Assembly (NCBI GenBank): GCA_023300375.1
Contig: JALZWO010000145.1
Coordinates: 1 to 33,404, forward strand
Source: Granulosicoccus sp.
GTDB taxonomy: Bacteria; Pseudomonadota; Gammaproteobacteria; Granulosicoccales; Granulosicoccaceae
Reading direction: 5' to 3'
Length of the DNA: 33,404 nt
The notes beneath the pieces are model-generated. The model did no database searches. It saw nothing but the letters and a program-made list of their open reading frames with translations, and was not told where the DNA came from. Both the position numbers and the translations under genes were made by a program. The first letter of the stretch is position 1, and the number at the start of each line of letters is the position of its first letter. Shown in pieces: positions 18,132 through 26,683 of this stretch.

Positions 18132-18824
18132 ATGAAATTTCTTGCTATTGATACATCAACAGATGCATGCAGTGTTGCACTGCAAATTGATGGCTCGATA
18201 ATCAGCGATCATAGAGTTGTTGCTCGACAACATGGTGCTTTGGTACTGCCTATGGTAGACGCGCTGATGGCTCAGGCTGGCTGTAAGGCTGCTGAACTTG
18301 ATGCACTTATTTATGGTCGTGGCCCAGGAAGTTTTACCGGTGTACGTATAGGTATAGCCACTGCTCAAGGTATTGCATTGGGTGCAGACATTGGTGTTGT
18401 GGGAGTCTCTACCTTGCAGTCCATCGCGCAAGCCTGTTGGCGTGAGTATGCAGACGAGTCAGTTGCTGTGAGCGTCGATGCAAGAATGGATGAAGTTTAT
18501 TTTTGTAAATTTTTCATCAATGAAAAACAATTAATGCAGTCAAAGTTTGATGAACAGATTGGCCCGCCTGAGCAAGTGAGAGGCGATATGTGTGCGGTTT
18601 GGGCAGGCTCCGGCGCTGAGCGTTACAGCGAGCTGTTGCAAGAAAATGCGCCTGCGTCAGCGGTATGCGTCCGATCAGGGTGCTTGCCAAATGCTGTTGA
18701 TCTGTTAACTTTGGGTGCTGATAAGGTGAGTGATGGTCAGTTGCAAGCTGCTGAATTTGCCAGCCCTGTTTATCTTCGCAACAAAGTGGCATTAACAACC
18801 GCTGAACGTGGTGTCAAACAGTAA
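18132..18824 (+). CDS. tsaB: tRNA threonylcarbamoyladenosine biosynthesis protein TsaB
   Basis: A 230-residue ASKHA-fold protein. With TsaD and TsaE it transfers the threonylcarbamoyl group to A37 of ANN-reading tRNAs. It acts as the TsaD dimerisation partner rather than the catalyst. The N-terminal strand FLAIDTSTDACSVAL, the block LIYGRGPGSFTGVRIGIA and GVSTLQSIAQ are diagnostic of TsaB (YeaZ). Its ATG comes 2 bases after the helicase stop and uses a GGAG inside the end of that gene. Length is usual for the family (about 230). Confidence 0.95.
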   Translation: MKFLAIDTSTDACSVALQIDGSIISDHRVVARQHGALVLPMVDALMAQAGCKAAELDALIYGRGPGSFTGVRIGIATAQGIALGADIGVVGVSTLQSIAQACWREYADESVAVSVDARMDEVYFCKFFINEKQLMQSKFDEQIGPPEQVRGDMCAVWAGSGAERYSELLQENAPASAVCVRSGCLPNAVDLLTLGADKVSDGQLQAAEFASPVYLRNKVALTTAERGVKQ

Positions 18825-18850
18825 AGTGTTTTTTATGCATCTTACATTGC

Positions 18851-18869
18851 AAGCAAAGTCGTTGCTTTT
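18851..18869 (+). terminator. weak terminator-like hairpin after tsaB
   Basis: AAGCAA/TTGCTT forms a 6-base stem with loop AGTCG and is followed by two further T and A. It lies 27 bases after the tsaB stop. Short stem and short T-run keep confidence low. Confidence 0.3.
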
Positions 18870-18945
18870 AAGACTGAATTAAGTCATTAGCAATAACATC
18901 TGCATCTCTGACTTTCATACATTTAACTGAGCCAGATCAAAACTC

Positions 18946-20280
18946 ATGAATAAATTGCTCATTGCAGTTCCGTTTGCCCTAGGCACTATGGGGGCTGTTG
19001 CCCTTGCTGCAACTTCACAGTTTTCGGGTGAACAAACAAAAGCCGAATACGAACAGTTATTAGCTCAATTAAATGCTACTGCGCCTGCCATATTTGTCAA
19101 TGAGTCCTACGAGACTGGTTTGGGTAAGAGCACCGCTGTCACGCGAGTTCAGAGCACTCATGCTGATGATTCAGATGTGTGGTTCTTTCTGCATCATGAG
19201 ATTGATCATTCTGCGGTGAAGAAGGACGATGATGGTCTTCACATCGGAACTGTGACTATTAGCACGACGTTGCATCAAGAAAATTCTGAGCAAAAGGACA
19301 TAGTGGAGATGTTCGAAGATTCAACACCGTTTCGCCTCGTTACCGACATTCAACATACGGGAGAGATGCGTAATCGCTTCACGGTAAATGCAAGTACTCC
19401 TGAGCTGGCAGCTGATGGAATATCATGGGATGGTCTTGAGCTGGATGTCGTCACAAAAGATCAGGCCATCGTTGGCAGCGGTAAGTTGGGTAGGTTGAAT
19501 TTCACTGATCCAAAGGACGGCATGGAGTTCTCAATTGAGGATAGTCCATTTGATCTTGACCTCGTCTTACACGAGTCGATCGGATATGTCGGTGATGTCA
19601 GTTCAGTCATCAACGAACTAACGATGAGCTCTCCGCAGCGACCGGAGATGCGCATTAAGCAAGTTGATATAAAATCAGAATCAACCATCGATGACAATTC
19701 GCTTGATACCGCACTGTCATTTGATGTGCAGGGCATTCAATCAATCATGCCTATAAGCAATGCATCTCTCGATGTTTCACTCGATGGTTTAGGCGTTAAG
19801 GGCATGAGCTTGTTAAGCGATCTGCTTCAGCCTGAAAATGCAGAATTGGGTGAAGATCAGATGCAAGCCGAAATATTGAGAGCGTTGAAAGATATGCTTC
19901 AGCCAGGTTCGTTATTGAATCTCAATTTGCTGCTTAATAACCGTGGTGGCGATGTTGTGACTGACTTGAACATAGCGATAAAAGAAGAGGGCGAACAAGG
20001 TATGAGTGCGGATGCGCTAGACAACATTGTTACGCAACGCGATGTACTCAATGTTATCAATCTCAATGGGGTGCTGAATGCCGACAGGTCGGCTCTCGAT
20101 CTGACACCCGTTATGATTTTTATAGGTGCAGCAGGCAAGTACGTAACAGTATCCGAGGAGTCGGTAACGTCGAGTGTCACTCTGGAAGGCAGCACGCTCA
20201 ATATTAACGGTGTGATGCTTCCACTGGAGCAATTGATAGGTTCACTGGATCAGCCATTTGCTGATATTTTCCGCCGCTAA
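18946..20280 (+). CDS. DUF945 family protein (YdgA-like)
   Basis: A 444-residue protein with an N-terminal signal or anchor helix (NKLLIAVPFALGTMGAVALAA) and a long beta-rich region without cysteines, typical of DUF945. The repeated 'F.G.L....' type strands, MSFLLSDLLQ-like helices and the ending ITLEGSTLNINGV-type pattern (here SSVTLEGSTLNINGV) match the E. coli YdgA family. It is probably periplasmic and tethered to the inner membrane. No enzyme motif is visible; the function of the family is unclear. It stands alone with 121 bases in front and a strong terminator 12 bases behind. Confidence 0.75.
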   Translation: MNKLLIAVPFALGTMGAVALAATSQFSGEQTKAEYEQLLAQLNATAPAIFVNESYETGLGKSTAVTRVQSTHADDSDVWFFLHHEIDHSAVKKDDDGLHIGTVTISTTLHQENSEQKDIVEMFEDSTPFRLVTDIQHTGEMRNRFTVNASTPELAADGISWDGLELDVVTKDQAIVGSGKLGRLNFTDPKDGMEFSIEDSPFDLDLVLHESIGYVGDVSSVINELTMSSPQRPEMRIKQVDIKSESTIDDNSLDTALSFDVQGIQSIMPISNASLDVSLDGLGVKGMSLLSDLLQPENAELGEDQMQAEILRALKDMLQPGSLLNLNLLLNNRGGDVVTDLNIAIKEEGEQGMSADALDNIVTQRDVLNVINLNGVLNADRSALDLTPVMIFIGAAGKYVTVSEESVTSSVTLEGSTLNINGVMLPLEQLIGSLDQPFADIFRR

Positions 20281-20292
20281 GCGTTTAAACAT

Positions 20293-20336
20293 GTAAAGCC
20301 TGCTGTGTTTATCAGCAGGCTGATTTACACGTTTTT
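20293..20336 (+). terminator. rho-independent terminator after the DUF945 gene
   Basis: AGCCTGCTG (20297-20305) pairs perfectly with CAGCAGGCT (20313-20321) around a 7-base loop. GTAA/TTAC on the outside extends the stem. A run of five T at 20332-20336 follows. It sits between two converging genes and overlaps the last bases of the ThuA gene on the other strand. Confidence 0.85.
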
Positions 20337-21843
20337 ACTCTATCGATTCCACTTCAAGGCCAGCAGCGTAGTTCATGCCGCCAAGTAGATGCGCTCTAAA
20401 ATCCGGCTCTGCATAGCTTTCTTGCGTATGGCCGCCACCGGTGTACCACGAACGCCCACCATCGAATTCGTGATACCAGGCACTGGGATGATCTGCACCC
20501 ATGCCGCCACCAGAATATGAATTTTCATCTAGTGTTAACAGAACATTCACTCGACCGCGTGGATTAGATTGGAAGTCATACCATTCGTCGGTGCGCGTCC
20601 ATGTTTCAGTCAAGTGACTGGTGGACACGTGAGAGCCATCTTCAACGATTTGTGTGGCGGTTTGTATGACAGGATGTCGGTCGAAGTAGGCGCCTACCAA
20701 CTCCCCATACCAAGGCCAGTCATACTCTGTATCACTGGCTGCATGTATGCCTGCGTAGCCGCCACCGCCTCGTATATAACGCTCAAATGCTGCTTGTTCA
20801 TCCTCATTCAATACATCACCAGAAGTTAGGACCCAATAGACAGCATCGTAGTTGGCAAGATTTTCATCTACGAATACACCAGTTGAATCACTTGCACGAT
20901 CTGTCTGTATATTTACAGATGCTGCTAATTCTTCAAGTGCTGTGAGTGCATTGGGAATTGAATCGTGTGCGAAGCCACGAGCTTCACTAAACAACAACAC
21001 GCGTGTGGTTTGCGCAGATGAGGTACCCGCTATGAGCTCGTCTAGATTGCTTTGACCATCATTATCATCGTCCCATCTCTGGGAGTTGAATTGAGCGCTT
21101 GTGATGACAAAATCTTCTGCCGAGTTGATACCTGTTCTGAATTCAGTCTCAAAGCTTGCGAGGGTAATGTCACCGTTATTATCGAAAAACGTGACCGTTA
21201 ATAATTGTTGGCTGTCTGTTGGAAACGAATCTGAAACGGACCAAAATTCATCACCAACAAACGAAGCCGTTATGTCTCTATCACCCCAGGTGAGTTGAAC
21301 CTTGAGTGCATTCGATTGGTAGGCAGGCACTTGAATGTCAAAGGTGACAAGCGTTGAGTTGGGTATGAGAGGGTCTTCACCATTTCCCGGATCGTTGTTG
21401 GTAGAATCAGTGGTATCTATCTCATCTGGATTGCCTTCGTCACCTGATCCGGGCTGACCAGTTGTGTCATCGGGATTACCTGTGTTATCGGGATTACCTG
21501 TGTTGCCGGATGCACCCTCGCCATCTGGTGCGGTTGTTCCACCTGCGTCGCCACTACCAGTAGAGTCACCGTCAAGAGTTTGATCGGTTGTCTCATCTGC
21601 GCCACCATTGCCAGCTGTTCCACCTGCGCCGTCTTGACCAGTCGATTCATCTGTACTTGATATGCCCTCACTACCCGTATTGGCACCATCCTGACTAGAG
21701 TCAGTTGTGCCCACAATGCTATCTTCAATAGCGGTACTGTTCGAGCTAGAACTAGAGCTAGAACTAGAGCAGGCTGCCATGCTAGCCAGAAATACAAGGT
21801 ATGTTCCCTGCGTACACAGTGTTTTTAGTGAGGTCGTTTTCAT
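20335..21843 (-). CDS. ThuA-domain lipoprotein with low-complexity linker
   Basis: About 502 residues from the ATG at 21841-21843, which gives a clean lipoprotein signal (KTLCTQGTYLVFLASMAAC, lipid cysteine C25). The frame is open to 21879 but the extra 12 residues would spoil it. After a run of nine serines comes a Gly/Asp/Thr/Asn-rich linker (about 40-155) with short repeats such as NPDNTGNPDD. A beta-sandwich region follows (about 155-255). The ThuA domain (about 275-495) shows VLLFSEARGFAHDSI, YDAVYWVLTSGDVL, GGGGYAGIHAASDTEYDWPW and WYTGGGHTQESYAEP. ThuA-like domains have a class I glutamine-amidotransferase fold and are linked to sugar metabolism. The secreted, tethered form suggests action on a carbohydrate outside the cell, but the substrate is unknown. 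Confidence 0.85.
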   Translation of the reverse strand: MKTTSLKTLCTQGTYLVFLASMAACSSSSSSSSSNSTAIEDSIVGTTDSSQDGANTGSEGISSTDESTGQDGAGGTAGNGGADETTDQTLDGDSTGSGDAGGTTAPDGEGASGNTGNPDNTGNPDDTTGQPGSGDEGNPDEIDTTDSTNNDPGNGEDPLIPNSTLVTFDIQVPAYQSNALKVQLTWGDRDITASFVGDEFWSVSDSFPTDSQQLLTVTFFDNNGDITLASFETEFRTGINSAEDFVITSAQFNSQRWDDDNDGQSNLDELIAGTSSAQTTRVLLFSEARGFAHDSIPNALTALEELAASVNIQTDRASDSTGVFVDENLANYDAVYWVLTSGDVLNEDEQAAFERYIRGGGGYAGIHAASDTEYDWPWYGELVGAYFDRHPVIQTATQIVEDGSHVSTSHLTETWTRTDEWYDFQSNPRGRVNVLLTLDENSYSGGGMGADHPSAWYHEFDGGRSWYTGGGHTQESYAEPDFRAHLLGGMNYAAGLEVESIE

Positions 21844-21965
21844 GATGTGTGTTGCTTTTTTTTGAAACTGCGGTTGCAAGCATCAATACATCGGAAAGCT
21901 TGGTCGGTTTAAAACCTAATCCGAACTACTCACGAAAAGCATACTCTTTTCATGAATAATTTGGT

Positions 21966-22328
<363 letters not shown>

Positions 22329-22400
22329 TCAGCCGAACATCGATGTACGGTTGATATGTCGATAGTGAGCGAACCGGTTATGAACGCTTGTTGGTACAAC

Positions 22401-23594
22401 TTAACGCGATGAGATGGATGATATCTTGTGGATAGATAAGTCGGCCCCGTTGTATTCTTCTTCTTCAGTCAATCGTATGCCAACTGTGCTTTTCAGTACA
22501 CCGTAGACGATGAATCCGCCCAGTGTGGCAATGATGATCCCAGCCACAGTGCCAATAATTTGACTTACTAAGCTGACTCCACCGAGTCCTCCTAGTGCTT
22601 CCATACCAAAAATGCCCGCAGCGATACCGCCCCATGCCCCACACAAACCGTGAAGTGGCCACACACCTAGCACATCGTCTATTTTCCAGCGATTTTGAGC
22701 TGCTGTAAAAGCGACAACGAACAGGACACCGGCAATAAGTCCAACCACCAGTGAGCCAATGGGGTGCATGATGTCGGAGCCAGCACACACAGCAACTAAT
22801 CCTGCCAGAGGTCCGTTGTGTAAAAAGCCTGGATCAGCACGTCCTGCTAATAGTGCAGCAATTGCACCACCGGCCATTGCCATCAGAGAATTCAGAGCCA
22901 CTAGACCGCTCACACCTTCAACACTTTGCGCGGACATGACGTTGAAACCGAACCAGCCTACCGTTAAGATCCATGCTCCCAGCGCAAGAAAGGGGATGCT
23001 GCTCGGTGCAAAGTTTGCGCTCGTACCTCCAGTGGCTGAGTAGCGGCCTTGTCGTGCTCCCAGCAGTATGACAGCTCCAAGAGCAATCCAGCCGCCCATT
23101 GCATGGACCACAATGGAGCCTGCGAAGTCATGGAATGGGGCGCCTGTGAGTTCTTCTAGCCAGGCTTGAAAACCGAAGTTGCCATTCCATACAACACCTT
23201 CGAAAAATGGGTATATGAAAGCCACGATAATGACTGAAGCTACAATTTGCGGATAAAAGCGAGCTCGTTCTGCAATACCACCAGAGATGATGGCTGGAAT
23301 AGCTGCGGCAAAGGTCAGTAGGAAAAAGAATTTGACCAATTCATAGCCGTTGTTGATGCCAAGCTCTGCGGCTGGAGCCAGGAAATCTATCCCGTACGCG
23401 AGTGGGTATCCAATGAAAAAGTAAATGACAGTACAAAAGGCGAAGTCTGAAAATATCTTGACCAGCGCGTTGACTTGGTTTTTCTGTCGAACAGTACCGA
23501 CTTCCAGAAAAGCAAAACCTGCGTGCATAAAAAGAACGAGGATTGCACCCAAGAGCACAAACAACACATCGCTACCGGCTACCAGAGATTCCAT
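22401..23594 (-). CDS. amtB: ammonium transporter (Amt family)
   Basis: A 397-residue inner-membrane channel with about eleven hydrophobic helices. The pore twin histidines are H164 (IVVHAMGGW) and H315 (VWPLHGLCGAWGG). Other conserved blocks are LFMHAGFAFLEVGTVRQKN, FAAAIPAIISGGIAER and WFGFNVMSAQ. No signal peptide is visible and the short C-terminal tail (LTEEEEYNGADLSIH) is where PII docks. It is transcribed before the PII gene, the reverse of the usual glnK-amtB order. No sigma-54 promoter typical of nitrogen-regulated genes was found in the 174 bases upstream. Confidence 0.93.
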   Translation of the reverse strand: MESLVAGSDVLFVLLGAILVLFMHAGFAFLEVGTVRQKNQVNALVKIFSDFAFCTVIYFFIGYPLAYGIDFLAPAAELGINNGYELVKFFFLLTFAAAIPAIISGGIAERARFYPQIVASVIIVAFIYPFFEGVVWNGNFGFQAWLEELTGAPFHDFAGSIVVHAMGGWIALGAVILLGARQGRYSATGGTSANFAPSSIPFLALGAWILTVGWFGFNVMSAQSVEGVSGLVALNSLMAMAGGAIAALLAGRADPGFLHNGPLAGLVAVCAGSDIMHPIGSLVVGLIAGVLFVVAFTAAQNRWKIDDVLGVWPLHGLCGAWGGIAAGIFGMEALGGLGGVSLVSQIIGTVAGIIIATLGGFIVYGVLKSTVGIRLTEEEEYNGADLSIHKISSISSR

Positions 23595-23605
23595 TGATTC
23601 GTAAT

Positions 23606-23624
23606 ACCCTATTAAAATTAGGGT
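23606..23624 (-). repeat. inverted repeat in the amtB leader
   Basis: ACCCTA and TAGGGT flank the 7-base AT centre TTAAAAT between the possible promoter and the amtB start. It could be an operator or a weak leader hairpin. A second inverted pair (AGTGGTT at 23668-23674, AACCACT at 23706-23712) lies further upstream. No regulator is implied. Confidence 0.35.
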
Positions 23625-23627
23625 TAG

Positions 23628-23636
23628 ATCATACCA
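23628..23636 (-). promoter_or_regulatory. possible extended -10 promoter of amtB-glnK
   Basis: On the minus strand TGGTATGAT combines the TGn extension with TATGAT (five of six). It lies about 35 bases before the amtB ATG. The -35 region is poor, as allowed for extended -10 promoters. This would be a sigma-70 promoter; no TGGCAC-N5-TTGC element was found. Confidence 0.4.
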
Positions 23637-23768
23637 ACCTCACACGTTAAATGTTTCAGGAACACCAAGTGGTTGTTCGATTGTCGACCGGTAAATTGAC
23701 CAAAAAACCACTGATGAGGGCCTAATTGCAATGCTAGAGCAATGATCTTTAGATTATGGCCTAAATTT

Positions 23769-24725
23769 TTATGGCTCATTGGATCGAGTGCCGTAGATGT
23801 CTGCGCGCGCTAACGTGCGCGTCGCCCAAGCGCGATGAGTTGCAGGTTCTAGCATGGCTCCATCGCGTTTGAACACAGCGGGTGCTGATGCGTCTAGTAC
23901 TTGCCGGGCATCGTTGAGCATGGAATCGGTGACGGCAAAACACTGTTGAATTATTTCGATTTGGCACGGATGAATAGCGGTCTTCCCCACGAAACCGAAA
24001 TTGACATCCTGCATGCATTCTCGGGTTAGTGTTTCTGGATCGTCGGTGATGTCAAAGACAGGCGCTGTTAGAGCGAAGCCATTGCCGCTCAAATTGCACA
24101 TAAGCTGAGACAAGCAGCCTGCTAAGGGGCCGTCGTACAGAGTTTGCCCACGCACGCGTCGCAGTGCCAAATGTGACAGCAAATCATTGCCACCTATGCG
24201 TAGTGCCAGGATGCGATTCTCGGCTGTCTGCGCTAAGGTTCTGGCAAAATGACTAACCGCTACTGCATCGAATACCCAGGCATTCTCAAGAGTGGGCATT
24301 AATAGAATGTCAGCTTGATGGGCAAGATTGACCCAATGGGAAAGGGTAGCTATATCAAGCTTGGGTACCACAAAGCCATCGATCTTTCCAATGCCATGAA
24401 AGGCCACAATTTCTTTAGCCATATTTAGATCCCGTGGTCGAACGAACACCAAAGGGCCTTCGGACATGTGGTTGTCGTCGTTTGCTAACAGATCGCGAAC
24501 CACATTAAGTCCTTGGCTAACATCGTCGTGATGTAATGCGTCTTCAAGGCAAAGCACCACAGAGCGTAGTTGCGGGTAACGCTCGCCAGTCACTATTTTT
24601 GTCACCAGTGGGTGAATAACGGGCACATACATTGTTGCGCCCAGTTGCAACGGATCAATTTTTTTGATGTCCACAGCCGTTGTCTTATCCATTGTCATTG
24701 TTGTCGAGCTTGCCACGATTGGCAA
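23769..24725 (-). CDS. CitE-like HpcH/HpaI aldolase/lyase of the Ter biosynthetic module
   Basis: A 318-residue TIM-barrel protein of the citrate-lyase-beta/HpcH family, which make or break C-C bonds next to a carboxylate or CoA thioester using Mg2+. Family blocks are visible: VVLCLEDALHHDD, LVFVRPRDLN, GFVVPKLD, LLMPTLENAWV, LALRIGGNDLLS and FGFVGKTAIHPCQ. It is the last gene of the minus-strand operon whose other members are the Ter-linked phosphoribosyltransferases and HAD protein. Published genome analysis places such a lyase in that module. The given start overlaps the previous gene by 41 bases. The ATG ending at 24698 (MTMDKTTAV) would cut the overlap to 14 and is equally plausible. Confidence 0.85.
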   Translation of the reverse strand: MPIVASSTTMTMDKTTAVDIKKIDPLQLGATMYVPVIHPLVTKIVTGERYPQLRSVVLCLEDALHHDDVSQGLNVVRDLLANDDNHMSEGPLVFVRPRDLNMAKEIVAFHGIGKIDGFVVPKLDIATLSHWVNLAHQADILLMPTLENAWVFDAVAVSHFARTLAQTAENRILALRIGGNDLLSHLALRRVRGQTLYDGPLAGCLSQLMCNLSGNGFALTAPVFDITDDPETLTRECMQDVNFGFVGKTAIHPCQIEIIQQCFAVTDSMLNDARQVLDASAPAVFKRDGAMLEPATHRAWATRTLARADIYGTRSNEP

Positions 24726-25920
24726 TGATAGTGATAGCCCGATAGGGTGCTATGGACTCACCACGCTCATCAATATATACGCCCGCTTGCGTTGCCAGAT
24801 GAACAAGTGCTGCAAGATCTTCTTCATCTTTTGAGGACACAATGATGCGCTCAGGTACACGTCGCAGCACAGCACGTGTAGCTTCTGCGATACCGGGCTT
24901 AATACGATTGATGTTATCTATGCTGAATTCTGTACCAATGCCAGTGATGACCGCTTTTGCTTGCGTGGCTACATCGGTGGATGCTGCATCTGTCTTACTC
25001 ATTGATTGATGAGTTGCACTGTTGTCACTGGCGGCAGCTAAAGCCACAAGTGTGTGGGCGTGAATGGTATCGACAAATTCTCGAGAAAGATCAAAGCTTG
25101 TCAGGTAGTCCAGCTGTGCACAGGCATGAAATTCAGTACTGGTCTGCCAACCTTTACGTAGTACCGATCGGCTAACCAGTCCAGACACCGTACTTCCAAG
25201 GATGCCCGAGGGGATGAGCCAGTCTTCACACGAGGCGCTGAGCCATGCACGACCGGCAGGGTCTGCCAAAGTTACAAGCCGTGGTTCTATACCCAAGTGC
25301 GCATGTGTGGCTATTGATGATTCAAGTTCGTCGCTAATAGCACCTTTGCCTGTCCAGCCATCAACAAATACAACACTGCTTGCTTCATGCATAGTCAGTA
25401 CATGGTTGAGTGCGTTTGCATCGATGCCTCTGTCCCTGATAATAGAGATGCCATAGTGCGTGGATTCACGTCCCAGTTGTTGCAGTGCTCTGTGTATCAG
25501 CACGCCAACAGGCACACCTGCTCGCACCAACGATAAAAGCGTAATGGGGCCTTCAACTCTATCGCTTAATTGTTGAGCCAAGCACGCGATGTCCTCGCCC
25601 ATACGTTTGCCAAAGCGTGTCACTGCCTGCTGGAAAATCTTCACGTAGCGCTCATCTGGCTCACTCTCGCGCGAGAGCATGTCAGAGTAATGGGCGATGC
25701 CTTGTTGAATCAATCTTTCTTTGTCTGTGGTGGGCGTGTAATAACTTTCAATTTCTTCAGGCGATAATGCACTCAACAGAAACGTAATGTCCTCACTTGA
25801 ATAGGTGCCTAAGGTGTGCTCTTCAGAGTATTGTGGTGTTTCTTGGTTAGTGGTTTTCGGCGTGCTTTTATTTGTGTTCATACGCGATGTATTCACGTTT
25901 TTGTCGTAGGTGAAAAACAT
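24685..25920 (-). CDS. phosphoribosyltransferase-like protein with C-terminal PELOTA-type RNA-binding domain (StiP family)
   Basis: About 411 residues. An orotate-phosphoribosyltransferase-like domain (about 60-290) carries TLLSLVRAGVPVGVLIHRAL and a PRPP-binding-like loop VFVDGWTGKGAI (184-195). After an Ala/Ser/Thr linker, residues about 320-405 look like the PELOTA-type RNA-binding domain described for these proteins (VITGIGTEFSIDNINRIKPG, IIVSSKDEEDLAAL, GVYID). Databases sometimes label the family 'cysteine protease StiP', a name with little functional support. In Ter-linked operons it is thought to help make a ribosylated, nucleoside-like metabolite. The frame opens at 25920, overlapping the HAD gene by 28 bases. 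The ATG ending at 25881 (MNTNKSTPK) gives no overlap and may be the true start. Confidence 0.82.
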   Translation of the reverse strand: MFFTYDKNVNTSRMNTNKSTPKTTNQETPQYSEEHTLGTYSSEDITFLLSALSPEEIESYYTPTTDKERLIQQGIAHYSDMLSRESEPDERYVKIFQQAVTRFGKRMGEDIACLAQQLSDRVEGPITLLSLVRAGVPVGVLIHRALQQLGRESTHYGISIIRDRGIDANALNHVLTMHEASSVVFVDGWTGKGAISDELESSIATHAHLGIEPRLVTLADPAGRAWLSASCEDWLIPSGILGSTVSGLVSRSVLRKGWQTSTEFHACAQLDYLTSFDLSREFVDTIHAHTLVALAAASDNSATHQSMSKTDAASTDVATQAKAVITGIGTEFSIDNINRIKPGIAEATRAVLRRVPERIIVSSKDEEDLAALVHLATQAGVYIDERGESIAPYRAITIIANRGKLDNNDNG

Positions 25921-26678
25921 TGGTCAAGCTGCGATTGTGTGGGCGTTAGCCATAAATCACACAAACGCATAAATGCAAGATCACTCGTGCTATCGCCAAC
26001 ACCGATGGATACGAAATCTGCATCTGTCTGCCACTGTGTAATCAGATAACTCACAGCTTCTGCCTTGTTGATTCCACCCGGCATGATAGATAAGTTATTG
26101 CCATTAATGTGGTATTGCCACGCGGCTTGCACATGCTCAGCTGATTGCGAAATGTGACTTTTAAACTGTTCTAAAAGTGTATTCAAGCCAGATCCGTCGG
26201 AGTGGCTGTTGGATTTGGCCACCGCGTACACCGCTCCACAGGAGGGTTCCATCACCGCCCATGTTCGAATGTCCATCGTGTTGTTATCGGCAAGTTGTTG
26301 AAGTATGTCTGGCAGTTCTTGAATTAAGCTCTGCGTGGCCGCTAATGTGGCGCGAACCTGTGTGGCCCATGTTGAGTTTATTGATCCATCACGATCGAGT
26401 ATGACCGCACCATTCGCGACAACAGCTGCTGGGCCTGCGAAGGGTATCGCAACTCGCGAGTAAGCTTCAGTGCCTCTTGCGGTTACTGGTACGCAGCGCG
26501 ACACATCCAACCATTTTAATACCGAGGCTTGCTTGCGGTTCATATAGCTGTCTTTACCACCGGCAGCACGTGCGGCAATAGTTAGCTCTTGCTTTTCAGA
26601 CTCTGGAAATTTTCTCAAGGTTTTGAACAGTGAGTCGTCCAGATCGCTAAAGACTAATACTTCAGGTAAATTCGTCAT
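25893..26678 (-). CDS. HAD-superfamily phosphatase of the Ter biosynthetic module
   Basis: A 261-residue HAD hydrolase of the Cof/sucrose-phosphatase type. Motif I is FSDLDDSLF with nucleophile D12 and acid/base D14. Motif II is the threonine in PVTARG. The motif III lysine is in GGINKAEAV, and motif IV is GVGDSTSD. A cap domain fills about 90-180. It starts 5 bases after the PRTase-TRSP gene and is followed by the PRTase-PELOTA gene, so it is part of one operon. The likely job is removing a phosphate from a ribosylated intermediate; the substrate is not known. Confidence 0.86.
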   Translation of the reverse strand: MTNLPEVLVFSDLDDSLFKTLRKFPESEKQELTIAARAAGGKDSYMNRKQASVLKWLDVSRCVPVTARGTEAYSRVAIPFAGPAAVVANGAVILDRDGSINSTWATQVRATLAATQSLIQELPDILQQLADNNTMDIRTWAVMEPSCGAVYAVAKSNSHSDGSGLNTLLEQFKSHISQSAEHVQAAWQYHINGNNLSIMPGGINKAEAVSYLITQWQTDADFVSIGVGDSTSDLAFMRLCDLWLTPTQSQLDQCFSPTTKT

Positions 26679-26683
26679 TGGCT

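Noticed and set aside
21724-21775. Short tandem repeat (agaactagagct type) in the ThuA gene as a mobile or regulatory repeat
   Set aside because: It is the coding sequence for the serine run after the lipid cysteine. It could vary in length but is not a separate element.
21844-21879. A start 12 residues upstream for the ThuA lipoprotein
   Set aside because: It would put polar residues before the signal peptide. The Met at 21843 gives a normal lipoprotein signal.
23700-23768. Terminator after the CitE-like gene
   Set aside because: Repeated TTAGGCC and short pairs are present, but they are direct repeats or only five-base stems without a proper T-run.
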